Shown here piece after piece: positions 54,419 to 62,943 of a stretch of DNA of 64,000 bases. The position numbers and the translations under genes are program-made. Origin of the DNA: Eubacteriaceae bacterium (GTDB lineage Bacteria; Bacillota; Clostridia; Eubacteriales; Alkalibacteraceae); the NCBI GenBank assembly GCA_003446375.1, contig DMAW01000007.1:1-64000 (forward strand), in the 5' to 3' direction. Under the pieces are notes generated by a model that was given only the letters and a program-made list of their open reading frames with translations, did not search any database and was not told the origin of the DNA. Within the stretch, counting starts at the first letter, position 1, and each line of letters opens with the position of its first letter.

Positions 54419-54495
54419 CGGGGTGTGGCTCAGCTTGGTAGAGCGCTTGGTTCGGGACCAAGAGGCCGGAGGTTCAAATCCTCTCACTCCGACCA
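54419..54495 (+). tRNA. tRNA-Pro (anticodon CGG)
   Basis: The cloverleaf is complete over 77 bases: acceptor CGGGGTG/CACTCCG with one G-T pair, D-arm GCTC/GAGC, anticodon stem CTTGG/CCAAG enclosing TTCGGGA with anticodon CGG, and T-arm GGAGG-TTCAAAT-CCTC. The discriminator A and encoded CCA end the gene. It reads CCG codons and stands alone, between the ECF S-component gene and a 364-base gap. Confidence 0.96.
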
Positions 54496-54657
54496 TTATT
54501 GCCATAAAAATCAATGTTAAAATATAATACTATGTTAGCTTTATGACCCAAACAGGACAATGTCTTAGTATACCAACGATTACTATGTCCCAAATTGTTA
54601 ATTTTTATATTTTTAAATTTTCTTAGTTTTATAGTTTGACTGGTTTATTTTTTAATT

Positions 54658-54680
54658 GAGGGGTAAAATCCCTCTTTTTT
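54658..54680 (+). terminator. first terminator after tRNA-Pro
   Basis: GAGGG/CCCTC with a seven-base loop and a six-base T run. Confidence 0.75.
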
Positions 54681-54694
54681 AACATCATTTTGAT

Positions 54695-54733
54695 AAATCG
54701 ACAATGCAGACCACCTGCATTGTCGATTTTTTT
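54695..54733 (+). terminator. second, strong terminator after tRNA-Pro
   Basis: A fifteen-base perfect stem, AAATCGACAATGCAG/CTGCATTGTCGATTT, with a five-base loop, ending in a seven-base T run. Confidence 0.9.
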
Positions 54734-54859
54734 ATTACAATTACATACATTTTAAACTCCGGCTCTACGTCTATATTCATAAGATATGGTGAATTTTAAG
54801 ATCTAGACAAAATCATCTATGGTATAATTAATCCAATTACTATTCCAAGGAGATTTGTC

Positions 54860-55753
54860 ATGTCGCTAATTCATGTTAAGGGAAATACTTACTGCATAGA
54901 TCTAGGGTATTCATATGCAGGCTTATATAAAATAGGAAATAACGATGCTGTTCTTCTCGATACCGGTAGACCCGGCAAAGAGGGAGCTATTTTGCTTAAT
55001 GCAATAAGTGAAAATAACCTTGCGATCAAGGCCGTCATCTCAACTCATGCCCACATCGACCATGTGGGCAACAATTCTTTATTGAAAAGCCGTTTCAACT
55101 CCATCACTGCCATGCACTTTAGCGAGGCGGGCTTGTGCTTTTCAGATCTTTCTATTAAAAATGTAAATCCAAGCTTGGATCTGTGTCACGCCAAGAAATT
55201 TTATTCAAACATGGTGTGCAACACCGATCGACTGATACTAGACTCTGACGAGAGCGTAAATATCGAAGGGGCCGATTTTTCCATATTTCATACCCCGGGT
55301 CATTCTCCAGGTCATATCTGCATAATAAGCCCTGATGGCATAGCATACCTTGGAGACGCATTGCTTGGCGAAAAATCTCTCAGAGCCGCCAAGCTTCCCT
55401 ATGCCTTTTCCCACAGCGCCGACATTAAAAGCAAGGAAAAACTACAGGGTTTAAAGGCGGATGGGTACATACTTTCTCACAAAGATATTTTAGGAGACAT
55501 ATCCCCCCTTATAGATTCGGGCATAAAAAAAATTAATGATACATCCACTAGGGTTTTGAGGCTCATTGGATGTGAAATGGAATTTGGAGCTATCTTAAAA
55601 AAAGCTATTTCTGAATTCAATATCCGAATGGACTCATATGAAAAATACGCTCGGATCGAAAGACTCTTTAGGCCATTTCTCGAATACCTTGTAGAGACCA
55701 ATCAAGTCATTGTTTACTCCAAAAACGGTAGCCTTTACTATTGTGTCAAATAA
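54860..55753 (+). CDS. MBL-fold metallohydrolase with C-terminal helical extension
   Basis: The 297 residues have STHAHIDHVGN (HxHxDH zinc motif), FHTPGHSPGHICII, YLGDALLG and ILSHKDI, giving the full metallo-beta-lactamase set. The last 90 residues (about 205-297) form a helical domain of the sort found in LACTB2-like and generic MBL hydrolases. The substrate is unknown: glyoxalase II-like and nuclease-like relatives share these motifs. The ATG follows CAAGGAG. It is monocistronic and convergent with leuD. Confidence 0.82.
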   Translation: MSLIHVKGNTYCIDLGYSYAGLYKIGNNDAVLLDTGRPGKEGAILLNAISENNLAIKAVISTHAHIDHVGNNSLLKSRFNSITAMHFSEAGLCFSDLSIKNVNPSLDLCHAKKFYSNMVCNTDRLILDSDESVNIEGADFSIFHTPGHSPGHICIISPDGIAYLGDALLGEKSLRAAKLPYAFSHSADIKSKEKLQGLKADGYILSHKDILGDISPLIDSGIKKINDTSTRVLRLIGCEMEFGAILKKAISEFNIRMDSYEKYARIERLFRPFLEYLVETNQVIVYSKNGSLYYCVK

Positions 55754-55759
55754 CAAAGA

Positions 55760-55795
55760 GCGGCTTCTCAACCAATACAGGTCTAGAAGCCGCCA
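55760..55795. terminator. hairpin between the MBL gene and leuD
   Basis: GCGGCTTCT/AGAAGCCGC, nine pairs with a fifteen-base loop, lies between two convergent stop codons. The T tracts are weak. Confidence 0.6.
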
Positions 55796-55805
55796 CTTAA
55801 TTTGA

Positions 55806-56330
55806 TCAGTATTTTTTATCTGCGTAGCCTACCCATCCGCCTTCTCTAACTAAAGTCTTATCAAATCCTCCGATGGAAAACTCGATTTCTTCTGACTTCT
55901 CAGGCGAGCTCACGATTATCTTATCATTGTCTATGTCAATCTCGATCGATGTGTCCTTGCCGGCATAATTTTCAAACAGATAGTCTATCTTTTCCTTTGG
56001 AAGCTCAATTGCAAACATCCCGCAATTGTACATATTCTGCCTGAAGATCCTTGCGAAGTTTTCAGCAATTACCACATTTATGCCGTTTACCTCTAAAGCC
56101 CAGGGAGCATGCTCCCTGGAAGATCCACAGCCAAAGTTTTCTCTGGTAACTATAACTGCTTTGTCCTTTATGTCCGTTGCGCTGTCAAATCCGGGCAAGC
56201 TTAAGTCTTCCAATAAAAATGGCTTTAGAGCTTCTTTTGTAATTTCAGTAAGATACCTTGCAGGTATTATTTCATCAGTATTTATGTCGCTTCTATCTAA
56301 AAACAGTACTTTTCCACTAAAATTCTTCAT
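55806..56330 (-). CDS. leuD: 3-isopropylmalate dehydratase, small subunit
   Basis: LeuD provides the swivelling domain of the isopropylmalate isomerase. The 174 residues include SDINTDEIIPARYLT, NFGCGSSREHAPWAL and VIAENFARIFRQNMYNCG, the substrate-recognition and hinge motifs. The ATG follows AAGGGAGG. It is 15 bases downstream of leuC. Because the pathway's other genes lie at 1-8 kb behind a T-box, leuCD must be controlled separately. The same subunit pair may isomerise citramalate for isoleucine. Confidence 0.93.
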   Translation of the reverse strand: MKNFSGKVLFLDRSDINTDEIIPARYLTEITKEALKPFLLEDLSLPGFDSATDIKDKAVIVTRENFGCGSSREHAPWALEVNGINVVIAENFARIFRQNMYNCGMFAIELPKEKIDYLFENYAGKDTSIEIDIDNDKIIVSSPEKSEEIEFSIGGFDKTLVREGGWVGYADKKY

Positions 56331-56345
56331 ATTGACCTCCCTTTA

Positions 56346-57632
56346 CTAAGCTTCGAAAAGCTCGGAATTTGTAATCATACCTGCTATGGCAGTTGCTGCT
56401 GCTGTGGCAGGGCTCATAAGATGAACCGTACCGCCCTTGCCCATCCTGCCGTTAAAGTTACGGTTAGTAGTGGAAGCACAGACTTCCCCCTCTGCCAAAA
56501 CTCCGTTGCTCATTCCCAGGCAAGCTCCACATGTAGGATTTGTTACACAGAAGCCAGCATCCTGAAAAATATCTATAATGCCTTCCTTAAGTGCCATGGA
56601 GTAGATCTTGGGAGTTGCCGGGCTGACTATGCCACGGACATCGTCGCTTATTTTCTTTCCTTCAAGAACTTTAGCCGCCACTCTTAAGTCTTCGATTCTT
56701 CCATTGGTACAGCTTCCGATATATATCTGGTCGACCTTTGTACCTTCCATATCCTTGACAGACTTAACTTGATCCGGCTTATAGCCGAAAGTTACCATTG
56801 GCTCAAGCTCTGACATGTCGTATTCGTAAATTTCTTCATACTCGGCATCTTCATCGGATACCCATTTCGAATAATCTGCAAGGGCTTCTTCCTTTGTAGC
56901 ATACTCATCCTTGATGAAATCCCACAAATAATCAACTGTAGTCATATCCGGATAACAGATGCCGCAGGTTCCACCAGCCTCGATGGCCATGTTGCAGATT
57001 GTCATCCTAGACTCCATAGACATCTTTTCTACTATCGGTCCGGTAAACTCTATTACCTTGTTAGTTGCTCCATTAACTGTAAGCTGCTTTATGATAAATA
57101 GTATAACGTCCTTTGCATAAACTCCCGGCTTTAGCTCTCCATCGAGGACGAACTTGATGGTCTTGGGGAAGTGGAATGAGCATACCCCTTTAAGTATTCC
57201 TACCTCTAGATCTGTTGTTCCTACACCCGCTGCAAAAGCCCCAAATGCTCCATGGGTACACGTATGAGAATCACCCATTATAACGGTGTAACCCGGTCTT
57301 ACAAATCCTTTCTCCGGAAAAATAGCGTGACATACACCGTTTCTTCCTACGTCAAAGAAATCTTTTATACTGTGTCTTTTAGCCCACTCTCTCATTATCT
57401 TTCCCTGTTCTGCTGTCTTTGAATCTTTGGCAGGTGTTACATGGTCTATTACCGCTTTTATCTTTGTAGGATCAAATACTCTGTCCATTCCTCTTGCCAT
57501 AAGATCTGTAATGGCAATCGGCGTAGTGATTTCATGACAAAATACTCTGTCCAGCTTTAAAACATGGGTATCCGGAAACGGCTCTTCTACCCTGTGAGCA
57601 TCAAAAATCTTTTCTGCAATTGTTCTTCCCAT
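56346..57632 (-). CDS. leuC: 3-isopropylmalate dehydratase, large subunit
   Basis: LeuC binds the catalytic [4Fe-4S] cluster of the isomerase that moves the hydroxyl group of 2-isopropylmalate. The 428 residues show GDSHTCTHGAFGAFAAGVGTT with the first cluster cysteine, IGSCTNGR and PTCGACLG with the others. The length of about 420-430 is that of the second LeuC group, which also includes citramalate and homoaconitate isomerases. The ATG follows AAAGGAG. It is the first gene of leuCD and is divergent from a Crp/Fnr regulator. Confidence 0.93.
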   Translation of the reverse strand: MGRTIAEKIFDAHRVEEPFPDTHVLKLDRVFCHEITTPIAITDLMARGMDRVFDPTKIKAVIDHVTPAKDSKTAEQGKIMREWAKRHSIKDFFDVGRNGVCHAIFPEKGFVRPGYTVIMGDSHTCTHGAFGAFAAGVGTTDLEVGILKGVCSFHFPKTIKFVLDGELKPGVYAKDVILFIIKQLTVNGATNKVIEFTGPIVEKMSMESRMTICNMAIEAGGTCGICYPDMTTVDYLWDFIKDEYATKEEALADYSKWVSDEDAEYEEIYEYDMSELEPMVTFGYKPDQVKSVKDMEGTKVDQIYIGSCTNGRIEDLRVAAKVLEGKKISDDVRGIVSPATPKIYSMALKEGIIDIFQDAGFCVTNPTCGACLGMSNGVLAEGEVCASTTNRNFNGRMGKGGTVHLMSPATAAATAIAGMITNSELFEA

Positions 57633-57675
57633 TTTTATTTCTCCTTTTTATTGATTTATAACCTTGATATTTTTT

Positions 57676-57697
57676 TCTCAACTTAAGTTACATTATA
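57676..57697 (-). promoter_or_regulatory. candidate leuC promoter and operator half-site
   Basis: TATAAT at 57697-57692 (minus strand) is followed by AATGTAACTTAAGTTGAG, which includes the AATGTAA half-site also present in the perfect palindrome before the Crp/Fnr gene. It suggests that the regulator acts on leuCD too. Confidence 0.45.
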
Positions 57698-57739
57698 TAG
57701 TTTTTTCGGTTATTTTAAAATCCATTTCACCATAATCCC

Positions 57740-57768
57740 TTAACTTAAAGACAATTATCGCATATAAT
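57740..57768 (+). promoter_or_regulatory. promoter of the Crp/Fnr-family gene
   Basis: TTAACT (57740-57745) and TATAAT (57763-57768) are 17 bases apart; the -10 box is perfect. Confidence 0.65.
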
Positions 57769-57778
57769 GAAAATAAAG

Positions 57779-57798
57779 AATGTAAACTATGTTACATT
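57779..57798. promoter_or_regulatory. perfect palindrome, probable autoregulatory site of the Crp/Fnr regulator
   Basis: AATGTAAACTATGTTACATT has perfect seven-base arms around six bases, in the TGTAA-N6-TTACA layout of Crp/Fnr-family sites. It lies just after the predicted start point, where binding would repress the gene. Confidence 0.65.
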
Positions 57799-57820
57799 CC
57801 AAAACTTTGGAGGCGTTTTT

Positions 57821-58471
57821 ATGGACAAGATACCCGTCATTCAAGAACATATCCTAGATCTTCCTGAAGAGCTATATGAAATATTCAAGACCAGGCCTGT
57901 AAGATTCTATAATAAAAATCAGATGATTTACAGGCAGGGAGAGGCTGCGGAAGGATTCTACTTTTTAAAAAAGGGTAAGATAAAAGTATTCGTAAACTCT
58001 CCTGAGGGCTTGGAAAAAAACCTTACAGTATACAACAGGGGAGATGTCTTTGGCGAGGCATCTTTTTTTGACGGATATCCACGGATTTCTTCTGCCAAGG
58101 CCATAACCGATTCTGAAATAATAATGATGGATAAATCGGATATATTGGAACTTTTTAAGAAGAAGCCTTTGCTTGCATTAAAATTCATAGAGACCCTATC
58201 TAAAAAAGTGCGTATGCTATCAAACGAAATAGATAATATGTCTTTTTTGTCTGCCGACAAAAGGATTGCAGGGTTCTTGTTGGATCTATCCCAAAACTCA
58301 TCCGGAGAAATAGAAATCAGCCAGGATGATATTGGGATAGCTATCGGAGTAAGCAGAGTCACGGTAAGCAAAATCCTTGGAAGCTTTGCCTCAAAGGGCT
58401 GGATAAAGACGATGTATAAGAAAATTTTGATTATTGATCATGAAGCACTCTTAAATTTCACCCGGGCCTAA
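57821..58471 (+). CDS. Crp/Fnr-family transcriptional regulator
   Basis: The 216 residues contain a cyclic-nucleotide-like beta-roll (about 15-125; IYRQGEAAEGFYFLKKGKIKVF and DVFGEASFFDG), a dimer helix and a C-terminal winged helix (about 150-216; ISQDDIGIAIGVSRVTVSKILGSF). The ligand pocket lacks the exact cAMP-binding RTAS-type stretch, so the effector is unknown; there are no Fnr-type N-terminal cysteines. I use the ATG at 57821 behind TTTGGAGG. A palindrome upstream suggests autoregulation, and the divergent leuCD genes are candidate targets. Confidence 0.88.
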   Translation: MDKIPVIQEHILDLPEELYEIFKTRPVRFYNKNQMIYRQGEAAEGFYFLKKGKIKVFVNSPEGLEKNLTVYNRGDVFGEASFFDGYPRISSAKAITDSEIIMMDKSDILELFKKKPLLALKFIETLSKKVRMLSNEIDNMSFLSADKRIAGFLLDLSQNSSGEIEISQDDIGIAIGVSRVTVSKILGSFASKGWIKTMYKKILIIDHEALLNFTRA

Positions 58472-58481
58472 TAATAGAAAA

Positions 58482-58506
58482 GGCCTCGCTAAAAGCTAGG
58501 CCTAAA
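58482..58506. terminator. hairpin between the Crp/Fnr gene and asnS
   Basis: AGGCCTCGCT/AGCTAGGCCT with one mismatch and a short loop lies between two convergent genes. Confidence 0.55.
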
Positions 58507-58514
58507 TATATTCT

Positions 58515-59906
58515 CTAAAATTCTGCATTGCCGACTGTTCTTGGAAATGGTATAACGTCTCTTATGTTGCTCATGCCTGTTAAGTACATGATAAGCCTTT
58601 CAAACCCCAGACCAAATCCTGCATGCTTTACTCCACCGTATTTTCTAAGCTCCAAGTACCACCAGTAATCTTCCTCCTTCAGACCGTTTTTAAGCATCTT
58701 TTCTTTAAGCACCTCTAAGCGCTCTTCCCTCTGACTACCTCCGATGATCTCTCCAACCCCGGGAACCAACAGATCCATTGCGGCGACGGTTTTTTCATCC
58801 TCGTTCAGGCGCATATAAAATGCCTTTATGTCCTTTGGATAATCTGTTACAAATACGGGTTTTTTAAAAACCATTTCAGTCAAATATCTCTCATGCTCCG
58901 TCTGAAGATCGCTACCCCATTCCACCGGATATTCAAACTCCTTTTCCGACTCCTTTAAAAGTCGGATAGCTTCAGTATATGTCACTCTTTCAAAATCACT
59001 TTTTAATATTCCCTCTAATCTATCCTTCAAACCCTTGTCTATGAAGGAGTTGAAAAACTCCATTTCTTGAGGGGCATTATCCAGGACGAATCTAATTAAA
59101 TATTTGATCATTTCCTCTGCAAGGTCCATATCGTCTTTAATGTCTGCAAAAGCTATCTCCGGTTCGATCATCCAAAACTCGGCAGCATGCCTTGGAGTAT
59201 TTGAATTTTCAGCCCTAAACGTCGGACCAAATGTATATATGTTTCTAAACGCCAGGGCAAATATCTCCCCTTCGAGCTGGCCGCTGACAGTTAGACTTGC
59301 AGGCTTTTCAAAAAAATCCTTGGTGAAATCCACTTCTTTCCTGTCATCTCTTGGAATATCCAAAAGATCCAGGGTGGTTACCTTAAACATCTCTCCCGCA
59401 CCTTCTGCGTCACTTGCGGTAATTATTGGAGTATGGACGTTGACAAAACCCTTCTCTTGAAAAAACTTGTGGACAGCGTAGGACGCCAAGCTTCTAACCC
59501 TAAAAACTGCAGCAAATGTGTTGCTCCTAGGTCGCAAGTGGGCAATAGTCCTTAAGTACTCCAGAGTATGTCTTTTTTTCTGCAAAGGGTACTTTGAATC
59601 CGATGGCGCTTCCAACGATATGGATGTTGCCTTTATCTCAAATGGCTGTTTGCTTTCCGGCGTGAGGACAAACTTTCCTTTTACGACAATGGCCGTAGCT
59701 ACGGGATACTTTCCTATATCTGAGAAATTTTCAAGGCTGTCATCGTAAACTACTTGAATTCCTTTAAAAGACGTGCCATCGTTTATTTCAATGAATCCAA
59801 ACTTGTTAGAATCCCTGATAGTCCGTATCCATCCGCTTATTGTGACTTCCTTTTCAGAGTATGCTTCTTTATTTTCATATAAATCTCTGATTAGATTATA
59901 TTTCAT
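58515..59906 (-). CDS. asnS: asparaginyl-tRNA synthetase
   Basis: AsnS charges tRNA-Asn directly. The 463 residues have an N-terminal OB-fold anticodon-binding domain (about 1-110; [21 protein letters not shown]) and a class II catalytic domain with [21 protein letters not shown] (motif 2), SGQLEGE and [15 protein letters not shown] (motif 3). ENSNTPRH is the Asn-specific form; aspartyl enzymes differ here. The ATG follows GAGGAGATTCC-like sequence. It appears to be monocistronic, between two convergent neighbours. Confidence 0.97.
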   Translation of the reverse strand: MKYNLIRDLYENKEAYSEKEVTISGWIRTIRDSNKFGFIEINDGTSFKGIQVVYDDSLENFSDIGKYPVATAIVVKGKFVLTPESKQPFEIKATSISLEAPSDSKYPLQKKRHTLEYLRTIAHLRPRSNTFAAVFRVRSLASYAVHKFFQEKGFVNVHTPIITASDAEGAGEMFKVTTLDLLDIPRDDRKEVDFTKDFFEKPASLTVSGQLEGEIFALAFRNIYTFGPTFRAENSNTPRHAAEFWMIEPEIAFADIKDDMDLAEEMIKYLIRFVLDNAPQEMEFFNSFIDKGLKDRLEGILKSDFERVTYTEAIRLLKESEKEFEYPVEWGSDLQTEHERYLTEMVFKKPVFVTDYPKDIKAFYMRLNEDEKTVAAMDLLVPGVGEIIGGSQREERLEVLKEKMLKNGLKEEDYWWYLELRKYGGVKHAGFGLGFERLIMYLTGMSNIRDVIPFPRTVGNAEF

Positions 59907-60048
59907 GGAATCTCCTCACTTTATCGTTTATTTAATTACAAAATTATTATATCATAAAACAAGGCATATTATACCTACGATGGTTGCTCCATCATCGGTC
60001 TCGTACGCTCACCCATATAAAGTATAATTTTGAAATGAGGCGAATATT

Positions 60049-60936
60049 ATGAAACTTGCAAATTACAGCATCAAGGGCTCAAGTGATATGAAGCTTGGCT
60101 TGCTTACAGACAATGGAATAGTCGATTTAACAGAACTGGGCGTGTCCATGCCTCACCAAAACATGATAGAATTCATAGAAAGATACGAAGAATTTAGGCC
60201 ACGGCTTCTATCTGCTTTGGAGAGGAATGATATTAACTATATCTCAGAAGATAAGATAAAGCTTGAAAGCCCTATCCCCTACCCCCGAAGAAACGTATTT
60301 TGTGTAGGAAAAAACTACTTGGATCACGCTGAAGAAATAAAATCCCTGCCTGGAGCGACTTCACAAGTTCCACAGTTTCCCATCTACTTTACAAAAGTTG
60401 CGTATCCTTCGATAGGTCCCGAAGATACGATCCTTAACCACAGTGATTTAACTGATTCAATCGATTATGAAGTGGAGCTTGCAGTTATTATAGGCAAAAA
60501 AGGCATAAACATCCCCACAGAAAAAGCCGAGGAGCATATTTTCGGATATACCATCGGAAACGATATCTCCGTAAGAAACATCCAGATGAAACATACCCAG
60601 TGGTTCAAGGGAAAGAGCCTTGATACCAGTTGTCCTCTTGGGCCTGTGATAGTTACTGCAGATGATATTTCATATCCCCCTGACCTAGCTATTTCTTCTA
60701 AAGTAAATGGAGAGATTCGCCAAGATTCAAGGACTTCTAAGCTCATCTTTAGCATTTCCGAGCTTATCAGCGACTTATCAAGGGGCATGACATTATACCC
60801 TGGGGACATAATACTATCAGGCACGCCGGCCGGCGTTGGCTTCGGCTTCGATCCCCCTAAAACCTTAAAGCCGGGGGATGAGATCATCTGTGAAGTTGAA
60901 GGCATCGGAAAACTTGTAAATTACATAGAAAAATAG
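60049..60936 (+). CDS. fumarylacetoacetate hydrolase-family protein
   Basis: FAH-family enzymes hydrolyse or decarboxylate 2-oxo-diacids (e.g. acylpyruvates or oxaloacetate). The 295 residues open with an N-terminal cap of about 70 residues and then the FAH core: FCVGKNYLDHAEE, FTKVAYPSIGPED, YEVELAVIIGKKG with the metal-binding glutamates, GYTIGNDISVR, and ILSGTPAGVGFGF. The order and spacing of acids are normal. The ATG follows GAGGCG. It stands alone on the plus strand; the substrate cannot be told. Confidence 0.88.
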   Translation: MKLANYSIKGSSDMKLGLLTDNGIVDLTELGVSMPHQNMIEFIERYEEFRPRLLSALERNDINYISEDKIKLESPIPYPRRNVFCVGKNYLDHAEEIKSLPGATSQVPQFPIYFTKVAYPSIGPEDTILNHSDLTDSIDYEVELAVIIGKKGINIPTEKAEEHIFGYTIGNDISVRNIQMKHTQWFKGKSLDTSCPLGPVIVTADDISYPPDLAISSKVNGEIRQDSRTSKLIFSISELISDLSRGMTLYPGDIILSGTPAGVGFGFDPPKTLKPGDEIICEVEGIGKLVNYIEK

Positions 60937-60946
60937 CATCTAGTTA

Positions 60947-60985
60947 AAAGGACTCTGCAATAAATAACTGCGAGAGTCCTTTTTG
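60947..60985 (+). terminator. terminator between the FAH gene and rsmA
   Basis: AAAAGGACTCT/AGAGTCCTTTT is an eleven-base stem with a fifteen-base loop, usable in both directions. Confidence 0.8.
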
Positions 60986-60987
60986 TA

Positions 60988-61845
60988 TCATTTTATTTTA
61001 GCAAATGCCTCAGAGAGCATTTTAAAGTCTTCAAAGGAAAGGGTCTCTGCTCTTTTGCTTTCTTCTATGCCTGCCAGTAAAAGGGCTTTTTTGACTTCAG
61101 CCTTATCATAATCCAGATTGTTTGAAAGGGTGTTTAAAAGAGTCTTCCTTCTATTGGCAAAGCCGGCTTTTACCACTGAAAAGAACCTGTCTTTGTCGTC
61201 TTTATCCATAAGCCTATCCTCTCTTACCAGCATATGGATGACTGCCGAATCTACCTTTGGCCTAGGCACAAACACCCTTGAGGGAACTATGAATGAAAGC
61301 TGGGGCCTAGTGTAGTATCCGCAGGCTACGGTCAAAGCTCCGTATTCCTTTCCTCCTGGAGTGGCCGCTATCCTTTCAGCTACCTCCTTTTGAATCATCA
61401 CAGTTATGCTCTCCATTGGCAGATCTTTTTCCAAAAGCCCCATTATTATAGGGGTAGTTATGTAATATGGAAGATTGGCCACAACCTTGAATTTCTTATG
61501 AGTATATTTTTTGATTTCGCTGCCTATATCCAGCTTTAATATATCTTCATTTATTACTGTACAATTTTTGTACTCGGCCAATGTCTCTTTAAGTATGGGT
61601 ATGAGCATCTTATCTATTTCAACGGCTATTACATGCTTTGCCCTTTCACAAAGCTTAGCAGTCATTGCCCCAATGCCGGGACCTATCTCAAGAACCACGT
61701 CTTCTTCAGAGACTTCGGCTACATTTACTATCTTTGATACTATGTTTTCATCCGTCAAAAAATTCTGACCGAACTTCTTGCTCATCTTAAATCCGTGTCT
61801 CTTTAATATCTCTTCGATTATCTTTGGAGATGTAAGCTTTTGCAT
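60988..61845 (-). CDS. rsmA: 16S rRNA dimethyladenosine transferase
   Basis: RsmA (KsgA) dimethylates two adjacent adenosines near the 3' end of 16S rRNA during 30S maturation. The 285 residues include KKFGQNFLTDENIVSKIV, the SAM motif EIGPGIGAMT, the catalytic NLPYYITTPI, and the RKTLLN segment of the C-terminal helical domain. The ATG follows GAAGGTC. It overlaps or abuts rnmV (stop at 61850), the conserved rnmV-rsmA pair of Firmicutes. An Erm methylase is unlikely given the KsgA form of the motifs and this neighbour. Confidence 0.95.
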   Translation of the reverse strand: MQKLTSPKIIEEILKRHGFKMSKKFGQNFLTDENIVSKIVNVAEVSEEDVVLEIGPGIGAMTAKLCERAKHVIAVEIDKMLIPILKETLAEYKNCTVINEDILKLDIGSEIKKYTHKKFKVVANLPYYITTPIIMGLLEKDLPMESITVMIQKEVAERIAATPGGKEYGALTVACGYYTRPQLSFIVPSRVFVPRPKVDSAVIHMLVREDRLMDKDDKDRFFSVVKAGFANRRKTLLNTLSNNLDYDKAEVKKALLLAGIEESKRAETLSFEDFKMLSEAFAKIK

Positions 61846-61849
61846 ATAA

Positions 61850-62389
61850 TCAGACCTTCTCTTTTATTTTGTTTACAGCAGCAAATAAAGCTTCTTCTTC
61901 TATGCCGTATGCATTTAGCCTTTGGACAAGCTGTTTTCCGTTGACGTATCCAATCCCCAAGGCTTCACCTGCCTTTTGCCTTAAGAGCCTTGAATTTTTA
62001 CCATTAAGCAGGCCCAGCTTGCCAACGCTTTCAACCGTATGTATGATCTTTCCTTCAACCACCGTCTTTACATCTTCCAATGCTCTTGCAATAGCTTCTG
62101 CTGAAGCGTTTTCGATGCCTACATTTCCCTTTTTGGTTCCTTCTTCCTTAGTGAGATAAGCATGCTTGCATCCCGGTACCCTTTCATTTATCATCCTTCT
62201 TATCTTTTCACCGGCATAATCAGGATCGGTAAATATTATGACCCCGGTCCTTTTTACTGCATTTTTAATTATCTCATAAGTCTCCTCTTCAATTCCCAGT
62301 CCGCTAGTCTTTATTATCTGGGCATTTACCACTCTTTTAACAGCGGCTATATCATCCTTGCCTTCGACTACTATCAGCTCTTTTATCAT
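61850..62389 (-). CDS. rnmV: ribonuclease M5
   Basis: RNase M5 matures 5S rRNA. The protein has about 179 residues: an N-terminal TOPRIM domain (IKELIVVEGKDDIAAVKRV with the catalytic glutamate, IIFTDPDYAGEKIRR with the acidic pair) and a C-terminal domain with the lysine/arginine-rich NGKNSRLLRQKAGE stretch. The longest frame starts at 62557, but the family begins at MIKELIVVEG; the ATG at 62389 overlaps the mntP stop (ATGA). It is followed by rsmA. Confidence 0.93.
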   Translation of the reverse strand: MIKELIVVEGKDDIAAVKRVVNAQIIKTSGLGIEEETYEIIKNAVKRTGVIIFTDPDYAGEKIRRMINERVPGCKHAYLTKEEGTKKGNVGIENASAEAIARALEDVKTVVEGKIIHTVESVGKLGLLNGKNSRLLRQKAGEALGIGYVNGKQLVQRLNAYGIEEEALFAAVNKIKEKV

Positions 62390-62943
62390 ATTATCGCTAA
62401 ACCTTCCAAAAGAATCTTTCCACCAATTAAAATCAAAACCGTCCCGCCGAATATCTCGGATCCTGCCTGAAACTTGTGTCCCAAGTTGTGTCCAAATCTT
62501 GCTCCTATAAAACTGATAATAAACGTAGTCAGAGCTATTATTCCGGCAACTAGCCATATGTTTATGTCTAAAAAAGCAAAGCCTATACCCGATGCCATTG
62601 CATCGATACTAGTAGCTATAGCCAATGTCAAAAGATATCTGTTGCTAAGTCTTCCTGTACCGCACCTGTCTTCTTCTCTAGATTCCAATATCATCCTGAC
62701 TCCTATAAAGCCCAGAAGTCCAAAGGCTATCCAGTGATCTATAGCTCTTATCCTATCGGCAAATGCCGATGCCAGAAAATATCCCAATATGGGCATCAGG
62801 CCTTGAAAAATTCCGAAAAAAAGTGCAATCTTGCCTTGTATTCCAAAAGTTTTTGCCTTGTTAGAAATTCCGCATGAAGCGGCTACTGCAAATGCATCCA
62901 TAGAAAGTGCCACAGCAGTGCTCATCATTACAAAAGTGCTCAT
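62386..62943 (-). CDS. mntP: MntP-type manganese exporter
   Basis: MntP removes excess manganese. The 185 residues have six membrane segments in the DUF204 layout, with the duplicated acidic motifs ALSMDAFAVAASCG and ATSIDAMASGIGFA that carry the intramembrane aspartates, plus a GGxVLIxIGGKILLEG-type end. In other bacteria a yybP-ykoY manganese riboswitch or MntR controls it; here it follows cca with no spacer, so the transcript comes from upstream. It overlaps rnmV by four bases. Confidence 0.9.
   Translation of the reverse strand: MSTFVMMSTAVALSMDAFAVAASCGISNKAKTFGIQGKIALFFGIFQGLMPILGYFLASAFADRIRAIDHWIAFGLLGFIGVRMILESREEDRCGTGRLSNRYLLTLAIATSIDAMASGIGFAFLDINIWLVAGIIALTTFIISFIGARFGHNLGHKFQAGSEIFGGTVLILIGGKILLEGLAII

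Larger units (their letters stand above)
54496..54859. other. 364-base gap after tRNA-Pro with two terminators
   Basis: The gap has no convincing open frame. It contains two plus-strand terminators in tandem (54658-54680 and 54695-54733) and an upstream 160-base stretch whose tracts GGACAATGTC and TATGTCCC partly repeat each other. Either the tRNA transcript has a long tail or a small RNA is encoded between the tRNA and the terminators. A TATAAT-like box (54824-54830) precedes the MBL gene. Confidence 0.5.

Noticed and set aside
54496..54657. Insertion sequence or prophage attachment remnant after tRNA-Pro
   Set aside because: No transposase or integrase fragment and no clear inverted or direct repeats flank the stretch, so only an unexplained gap is recorded.
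62386..62943. yybP-ykoY manganese riboswitch for mntP
   Set aside because: The mntP start directly follows the cca stop, leaving no room for a leader; none of the conserved sequence is visible.
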